Below, piece after piece: positions 15,517 to 19,688 of a DNA stretch of 19,688 nt (position 1 is the stretch's first letter; each line of letters opens with the position of its first letter). The notes beneath the pieces were generated by a model. The model was not told where the DNA came from. It saw nothing but the letters and a program-made list of their open reading frames with translations, and did no database searches. Source of the stretch: an uncultured Collinsella sp. (GTDB lineage Bacteria; Actinomycetota; Coriobacteriia; Coriobacteriales; Coriobacteriaceae); the NCBI GenBank assembly GCA_902494135.1, contig CABUSE010000010.1, positions 1 through 19,688 on the forward strand. The letters run 5' to 3'. The position numbers were made by a program, and so were the translations under genes.

Positions 15517-15560
15517 GGTACGCGCGTCTGCGACTACTTATGTGGTGGAACCAGCCTAGC

Positions 15561-15580
15561 ACGAAACGCATGCGCTTCGT
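15561..15580. promoter_or_regulatory. 20-bp imperfect palindrome, possible operator
   Basis: ACGAAACGCATGCGCTTCGT is symmetric at 18 of 20 positions. It sits about 45 bases before the terminator hairpin in the DUF2798 leader and is followed on the minus strand by GTGCTAGGCT, a weak -10-like string. A regulator cannot be named. Confidence 0.4.
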
Positions 15581-15631
15581 AAGCGTTGAGTTTATGAAGA
15601 TGCAGGGCACCGATAATCCCCCGACCCCATA

Positions 15632-15733
15632 AGTTGCGGTGGAATACGGACTGTTTTGACCCTTTAAGCAGCAATTCAGTCCCTATTTCACCGCAACTCA
15701 TTTGGTGCAAAGTAACCTGTCCCCCTTGTACCA
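15632..15733. repeat. Intergenic inverted-repeat element, REP/MITE-like
   Basis: Two 22-base arms (15632-15653 and 15677-15698) are complementary at 20 positions around a 23-base loop. Directly beside them a second pair, TGGTGCAA (15703-15710) and TTGTACCA (15726-15733), flanks AGTAACCTGTCCCCC and ends two bases short of the thrE stop codon. There is no U-run and no coding sequence. The shape and the GGGGGACAGGTTACTTTGCACC text resemble dispersed palindromic elements associated with REP/RAYT or MITE families; this resemblance is from memory and untested. Confidence 0.5.
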
Positions 15734-15734
15734 A

Positions 15735-17303
15735 TTAGCTGGTGTGGCGCCAGCGAGGGTCGGTGAGCGTACGCGCCACACCCAGTCCAACGGGCAGAAA
15801 CGCTACGATGAGCACTGCGCGCACAAACCAGCCGAGCATATTGACCGTGTCGAAGGTGCACATGTAATACATCGAGCGATACAGATACAAGCCCGGCACC
15901 ATAATGACAATCGAAGGCACCGTGAGGGCGATGCGCGGGTAGGTGAGCTTGACTTCGGCCAAGCTTGCCAGCAGACCCGATACCAGCGCGCCGATAAACG
16001 CTGCTGCCTCGGGAGGCATTCCCGTGCTGAGGCCCAGGAAGGGAATCATCGTCGGCGCATCGACAAGGGTCAGACGCAGGGTATTGGACACGGCGCCGAT
16101 CAACCCAGCTGCCGCGGCCATCTTTACCGGGCTGTTGAACATCACCGAGAAGCCGAATACGCCAACGAAGCTCATCACCACGCGCAGGAGCGTAAGGGCA
16201 AGCGGCGAAAGGCCCAGTGGGGCAAAGTCGTCCGGCGCCAGGCCAACACACTCGGCAACCATCCAACCTACGAGCGTCGCCATCACAATAATCGATACGG
16301 CATATGAAAGGCGCTCGATACCGCTTCGCATGTCGAGCTTGGCGATGTCGAGGCCCGCCGTAATGAGCGGAAAGCCGGGAATCACAAAGAGCATGGCGCC
16401 GATATAGCCTTCTTGGTGCGACATTGCCCCCGGTATGACCTGGCCAAGGCCGAGCAATGCCAGCAGATACGAAACGCAAGCGAGCGCAACGCCGGTCGTC
16501 AGCGCGCTGAACTGACCAAGGCCTTGCTTGAGAATATGGGAGCGGGCAAAGTTGCCGACACCCGCGCCCACAAACGCGCAGGCCATCTCGATAGGGCCGC
16601 CGCCGAGCAAAAAGACGAAGGCGCCGCAAGCACAAGCTGCCGCAAGGCCCTGTTGCCAGGGAGAGTAATCGGGTTTTGAACTCTCAACGGTCTTGAGCAT
16701 CTCGTGGTATTCGTGCACGGTAAACCGGCGCCCATACGTCTCGATTTCCTTTAAGAAACTCTCCATCATCCAAATGCGATGGGTATTGACGCCCGTTGTG
16801 GGCAAGCTGACGACCTCATTAAAGCAGTGACCATCTTCGATGCAGGTGCACTCAAACGACAGAAGACTTAAGTCAACGTGGATGGTGACACCGAGTACGG
16901 CGGCAACACGATTCATGGTATCGCGCACGCGCCAGGCACCCGTTCCGCTTGCCAGCATAAGCATGCCGGTGCGGCAGATGATGGATGATTTATCGGTGAG
17001 CGGCGCATCGACGGCAAGCTCATCGCCTGCCGTCACGATCTGGTGCCAGTCAGTTTTCATATGGAGCGCGCCGGCACGAACGCCGTGGTGCATGGGGGCT
17101 CTCGAAAGCAGCGAGTTAAGGCGCGAAGGCTGTGAGGGCTCCGCCGATTCGCCCTCGTCCTCGTCGGGCTCTTCATCGACCAGATCAAAGGAATCAAGCG
17201 GCGCTGGCTCGCGACGGTCGATCAGCTCCTCGTCCTCATCATCAAAGTAGTTGAACTGATCGAGCATGTCCTCTTCGATTGCGCGCTCGCTCGCGTCGTC
17301 CAT
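15735..17303 (-). CDS. thrE: ThrE-type threonine/serine exporter family protein
   Basis: This is a single-chain member of the ThrE family, which exports threonine and serine in Corynebacterium; the substrate here is inferred. The 522-residue product has a strongly acidic N-terminal tail (1-60), a soluble DUF1212 part with the signature ASGTGAWRVRDTMNRVAAVLG (119-139 region), and about ten membrane segments from residue 215 on. The conserved PGFPLITAGLDIAKLD (309-324) lies in the first half. A DUF3815-like second half begins near 365 and includes PSIVIMVPGLYLYRSMYYM (463-481). The ATG at 17303 has AGGGAG about 8 bases upstream. It is separated from lysS by a 320-base hairpin-rich gap, so it probably has its own promoter. 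The acidic tail is unusually long. Confidence 0.88.
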   Translation of the reverse strand: MDDASERAIEEDMLDQFNYFDDEDEELIDRREPAPLDSFDLVDEEPDEDEGESAEPSQPSRLNSLLSRAPMHHGVRAGALHMKTDWHQIVTAGDELAVDAPLTDKSSIICRTGMLMLASGTGAWRVRDTMNRVAAVLGVTIHVDLSLLSFECTCIEDGHCFNEVVSLPTTGVNTHRIWMMESFLKEIETYGRRFTVHEYHEMLKTVESSKPDYSPWQQGLAAACACGAFVFLLGGGPIEMACAFVGAGVGNFARSHILKQGLGQFSALTTGVALACVSYLLALLGLGQVIPGAMSHQEGYIGAMLFVIPGFPLITAGLDIAKLDMRSGIERLSYAVSIIVMATLVGWMVAECVGLAPDDFAPLGLSPLALTLLRVVMSFVGVFGFSVMFNSPVKMAAAAGLIGAVSNTLRLTLVDAPTMIPFLGLSTGMPPEAAAFIGALVSGLLASLAEVKLTYPRIALTVPSIVIMVPGLYLYRSMYYMCTFDTVNMLGWFVRAVLIVAFLPVGLGVARTLTDPRWRHTS

Positions 17304-17444
17304 CCCGGTGCTCCCTTCCTATCGACTAACCCCCATCCTAGACAGCGACGGCTAAAGGAAACATAAAAGAGACGGCTGTCATGCGAACCATGCGCGCAAT
17401 AGCCGTGGGTAGTCGTTTAAGAACGTCCACAATGACTATTGACA

Positions 17445-17469
17445 GCCAAGGCAACGCCGATGCCTTGGC
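17445..17469. repeat. 9-bp perfect hairpin
   Basis: GCCAAGGCA and TGCCTTGGC pair perfectly around the 7-base loop ACGCCGA. It lies 11 bases from the long hairpin and may be part of the same element or a leader structure. Confidence 0.5.
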
Positions 17470-17480
17470 AACGACAGCGA

Positions 17481-17579
17481 AAGCCCGCCAGAGCGAGCAA
17501 GGTGCCTTGAAACAAGGCGGCATTGACCTTTTGGTCATGCCGCCGAAGTTGAAAGGCAGATTGCCGCTCTGGCGGGCTT
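17481..17579. repeat. Long imperfect hairpin element of about 99 nt
   Basis: Outer arms of 15 bp pair perfectly (17481-17495 with 17565-17579). Inside, GCAA/TTGC, TGCCTT/AAGGCA and AAC/GTT pair with small internal loops, one of them a tandem G-A. The tip is GGCGGCAT/ATGCCGCC plus GACC/GGTC closed by TTTT. About 40 pairs form in total. CAGCG occurs directly on both sides (17475-17479 and 17581-17585), which could be a target-site duplication. Confidence 0.7.
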
Positions 17580-17591
17580 GCAGCGTCAACT

Positions 17592-17621
17592 GGTTACGGC
17601 GTTTGGCAAAACGCCGTAACC
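17592..17621 (-). terminator. Terminator-like hairpin directly after lysS
   Basis: A perfect 13-bp stem, GGTTACGGCGTTT (17592-17604) with its complement (17609-17621), closes a 4-base loop two bases after the lysS stop. No U-run follows, so it may act with other factors or protect the 3' end. Confidence 0.65.
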
Positions 17622-17623
17622 CC

Positions 17624-19588
17624 CTAGTACATCTTTGCGCCGGCGGGGATGGAGGCGTCGAGCTGGATCAGGTTGAGGCGCTCCTCGCCCTCCTCCTCGT
17701 GGACAGCGCTGATCAGCATGCCGCAGCTGGGAATACCCATCATCTTGCGCGGAGGCAGGTTGGTGATGGCAAGCAAGGTCTTGCCAACCAGGTCCTCGGG
17801 CTCGTAATAAGCGTGAATACCGGAGAGGATGGTGCGGTCGGTGCCGGTGCCGTCGTCGAGCGTAAAGTTCAGCAGCTTCTTGGACTTCTTGACGGCCTCG
17901 CATGCCTTGACCTTCACAGCGCGGAAGTCGCTCTTGGAGAAGGTATCAAAGTCGACGAACTCCTCAAACAGCGGCTCAACGGCGATCTTGGAGTAATCGA
18001 GCGTGGGCTTAAGCGACTTAACGAACGGGCTCGCGGCGTTGCCGGCCTCGGCAGCCTTGGCGGCAGCGGCACCGGACTGGAAACCCTTCTCGGGCTTCAT
18101 GTGCGGGAACAGCAGCACGTCGCGGATAGAAGCCTGGTTGGTGAGCAGCATGACCACGCGGTCGATGCCGATGCCGATGCCGCCCGCAGGAGGCATACCG
18201 TACTCGAGGGCGCGCACGTAGTCCTCGTCGTACTCCATGGCCTCGTCGTCACCGCCGGCCTTCTCGGCCATCTGGGCGGCAAAGCGCTCGGCCTGGTCGA
18301 CCGGGTCGTTGAGCTCAGAGAACGCGTTGGCGTACTCGTGACCGGCAATAACCAGCTCAAAGCGGTGCGTCAGGCGCGGGTCGTCCTCAAAGCGCTTGGC
18401 AAGCGGGCTGACCTCGATGGGGTAATCGCACACGAACGTGGGGTTGACGATGGTGTCCTCGCCCAGCTCATCGTAGATCTCGGCGATAATCTTGCCGGCG
18501 GTCCACTCGGGCTTAATCTCCAGGCCCTTCTCGCGCGCGGCGGCAGCAAGCTCCTCGACCGGCGTGTCGATGGTGACCTGCTTGCCGAGCACGTCGGAGA
18601 CGATGTCGGTCATGGGACGGCTGGCCCACTCACCAGAAAGGTCGATGGTCTGGCCCTGGTACTCGATGACCTCGGGGTTGCCGATGGCCTTGTTAGCCGC
18701 CTTAATGACACCCTGGGCGAGCGCCTTCATGCCCTCGAGGTCGGAGAAGGCACGGTAGGCCTCCATCGTGGTGAACTCGGGGTTGTGGGTAAGGTCCATG
18801 CCCTCGTTACGGAAGATGCGGCCGATCTCGAACACGCGCTCAAAACCACCGACGATGCAGCGCTTGAGGTGCAGCTCGGTGGCAATACGCAGGTAGCACT
18901 CCTGATCGAGCGCGTTGAAGTGGGTAATGAACGGCTTGGCCGTGGCACCACCCTGGATGGTCTGCAGGATGGGGGTCTCGACCTCCATGTAGCCGTCGGA
19001 CTCCATAAAGCGACGGAAGGTGGAGAGAATCTGCGAACGCTTACGGAAGGTCTCACGAACGTCGTCGTTGGCGATCAGGTCGACATAGCGCTGGCGATAG
19101 CGGGTCTCCTTGTCGGAAAGACCGTGGAACTTCTCGGGCAGCGGACGAACGGCCTTGGAAAGCAGGGTCGCGCTCTCAGGGGCAACGGAAAGCTGGCCGC
19201 GCTTGGTGCGCACGACCACGCCGGTCACGCCCAGGATGTCGCCCAGGTCGAGGGCCTTGAGCGTATTCCAGGCAGCCTCGTCCATGTCGTTGATGCGGCA
19301 GAACAGTTGAATCTCGGCAGTCGCATCGCGCACGACGATGAACATGATCTTGCCCTGACCGCGCTTGGCGACCACACGGCCGGCGATCTTCACGACATCC
19401 TCGGTGTCCTCACCATCGGCAAGATCGGCGTACTTAGTCTCGATATCGGCGACGTAGTCCTCAAGCTCAGAGTGCTCGGGATAGGGGTTCTGGCCCGCCT
19501 CGAACAGGGCGGCGCGCTTGGCCAGGCGGGTGGCGCGCTCGTCGTTGAGCGTCGATGCCTGATCGGCGGCGTTCTGGTTCTCTGCCAT
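17624..19588 (-). CDS. lysS: Lysyl-tRNA synthetase, class II, with C-terminal tRNA-binding domain
   Basis: LysRS charges tRNA-Lys with lysine in the cytoplasm. The product is 654 residues against about 500 for the usual bacterial enzyme. The N-terminal OB-fold anticodon domain spans about 60-150. The class II core follows: motif 1 near MEVETPIL (201-208), motif 2 in FEIGRIFRNEGMDLTHNPEF (253-272), and motif 3 in GMPPAGGIGIGIDRVVML (464-481). An Ala-rich linker (503-525) leads to an extra tRNA_bind/EMAP-type OB domain (about 545-654, FRAVKVKACEAVKKSKKLL to IPAGAKMY), the kind normally appended to MetRS. The ATG at 19588 has GAGGAG seven bases upstream. A terminator-like hairpin ends only about 20 bases before the start codon, so control by attenuation or read-through is possible. 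Confidence 0.95.
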   Translation of the reverse strand: MAENQNAADQASTLNDERATRLAKRAALFEAGQNPYPEHSELEDYVADIETKYADLADGEDTEDVVKIAGRVVAKRGQGKIMFIVVRDATAEIQLFCRINDMDEAAWNTLKALDLGDILGVTGVVVRTKRGQLSVAPESATLLSKAVRPLPEKFHGLSDKETRYRQRYVDLIANDDVRETFRKRSQILSTFRRFMESDGYMEVETPILQTIQGGATAKPFITHFNALDQECYLRIATELHLKRCIVGGFERVFEIGRIFRNEGMDLTHNPEFTTMEAYRAFSDLEGMKALAQGVIKAANKAIGNPEVIEYQGQTIDLSGEWASRPMTDIVSDVLGKQVTIDTPVEELAAAAREKGLEIKPEWTAGKIIAEIYDELGEDTIVNPTFVCDYPIEVSPLAKRFEDDPRLTHRFELVIAGHEYANAFSELNDPVDQAERFAAQMAEKAGGDDEAMEYDEDYVRALEYGMPPAGGIGIGIDRVVMLLTNQASIRDVLLFPHMKPEKGFQSGAAAAKAAEAGNAASPFVKSLKPTLDYSKIAVEPLFEEFVDFDTFSKSDFRAVKVKACEAVKKSKKLLNFTLDDGTGTDRTILSGIHAYYEPEDLVGKTLLAITNLPPRKMMGIPSCGMLISAVHEEEGEERLNLIQLDASIPAGAKMY

Positions 19589-19610
19589 AAGTTAGCTCCT
19601 CAAACTAAAA

Positions 19611-19639
19611 CGCTCCCCAGGATTCGGTCCCAGGGAGCG
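19611..19639 (-). terminator. Terminator or attenuator hairpin upstream of lysS
   Basis: CGCTCCC (19611-19617) pairs with GGGAGCG (19633-19639), with an inner GGA/TCC pair inside the loop. On the minus strand TTTT follows at once and the lysS ribosome site begins a few bases later, leaving no room for a promoter between them. Confidence 0.65.
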
Positions 19640-19667
19640 AAAACATACCTTTACGCGGGACCGTGGT

Positions 19668-19688
19668 CTAGCGTGCGATCTTGGCGAT
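19668..19688 (-). CDS. Last six codons of an upstream gene, possibly greA
   Basis: On the minus strand the window opens in a frame reading IAKIAR followed by TAG (19670-19668), 79 bases upstream of the lysS start codon. The terminator-like hairpin just after it supports a real gene end. greA often precedes lysS in other bacteria and GreA proteins end in a similar hydrophobic-Lys strand, but six residues cannot identify it. Confidence 0.35.
   Translation of the reverse strand: MAKIAR

Larger units (their letters stand above)
17304..17623. other. Hairpin-rich gap between lysS and thrE
   Basis: No credible gene lies in these 320 bases. They hold, from the lysS side, a 13-bp terminator-like hairpin, a long imperfect hairpin of about 99 bases, and a 9-bp hairpin (GCCAAGGCA at 17445-17453 with its complement at 17461-17469). 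The remaining 140 bases next to thrE must contain its promoter, which I could not place. Confidence 0.6.

Noticed and set aside
15534..15734. 66-codon minus-strand frame between thrE and the DUF2798 gene
   Set aside because: It runs through the inverted-repeat element and has no ribosome site or recognisable family.

Overview
This window reads as chromosomal DNA of a Collinsella-like member of the Coriobacteriia (high-GC Actinomycetota, gut type). That is an inference from GC-rich third codon positions, a lysyl-tRNA synthetase carrying a MetRS-type C-terminal tRNA-binding domain, a giant acyl-CoA dehydratase activase and the disA-ispD-ispF order. No rRNA, tRNA, CRISPR array, intact insertion sequence or phage gene was seen.

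Layout. Nearly everything is on the minus strand, so it is best read right to left. At the right edge is the last six codons of an upstream gene, then a terminator-like hairpin and lysS. A 320-base gap full of long hairpins follows, then a ThrE-type transporter. A second repeat-rich gap leads into a small DUF2798 membrane protein with a terminator hairpin in its leader. Next comes a 1479-residue fused activase/2-hydroxyacyl-CoA dehydratase-like iron-sulfur protein whose 3' end overlaps a TetR regulator. A perfect 21-bp palindrome upstream of the activase is the obvious candidate operator. Then come clpC, pepD and, on the plus strand, a hipB-hipA toxin-antitoxin pair (with three operator-like sites) and mntP. 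The left end is the tight minus-strand cluster disA-ispD-ispF, with ispF cut by the window edge.

How it fits together. lysS, clpC, disA, ispD and ispF lie in the same order and on one strand, as in the Bacillus lysS-ctsR-mcsA-mcsB-clpC-radA-disA-yacL-ispD-ispF region, but ctsR/mcsAB, radA and yacL are absent and accessory blocks sit between the conserved genes. The conserved genes cover translation (LysRS), protein quality control (ClpC), c-di-AMP synthesis (DisA) and the MEP isoprenoid pathway (IspD, IspF). The accessory blocks cover peptide hydrolysis, Mn efflux, amino-acid export, a toxin-antitoxin module and an uncharacterised iron-sulfur enzyme with its own regulator.

The most interesting points are the activase-TetR-palindrome unit, the three-site hip control region, the ~99-nt hairpin between lysS and thrE, and the REP/MITE-like inverted repeat after thrE. 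All functional statements come from reading the sequence by eye. No search or folding program was run.
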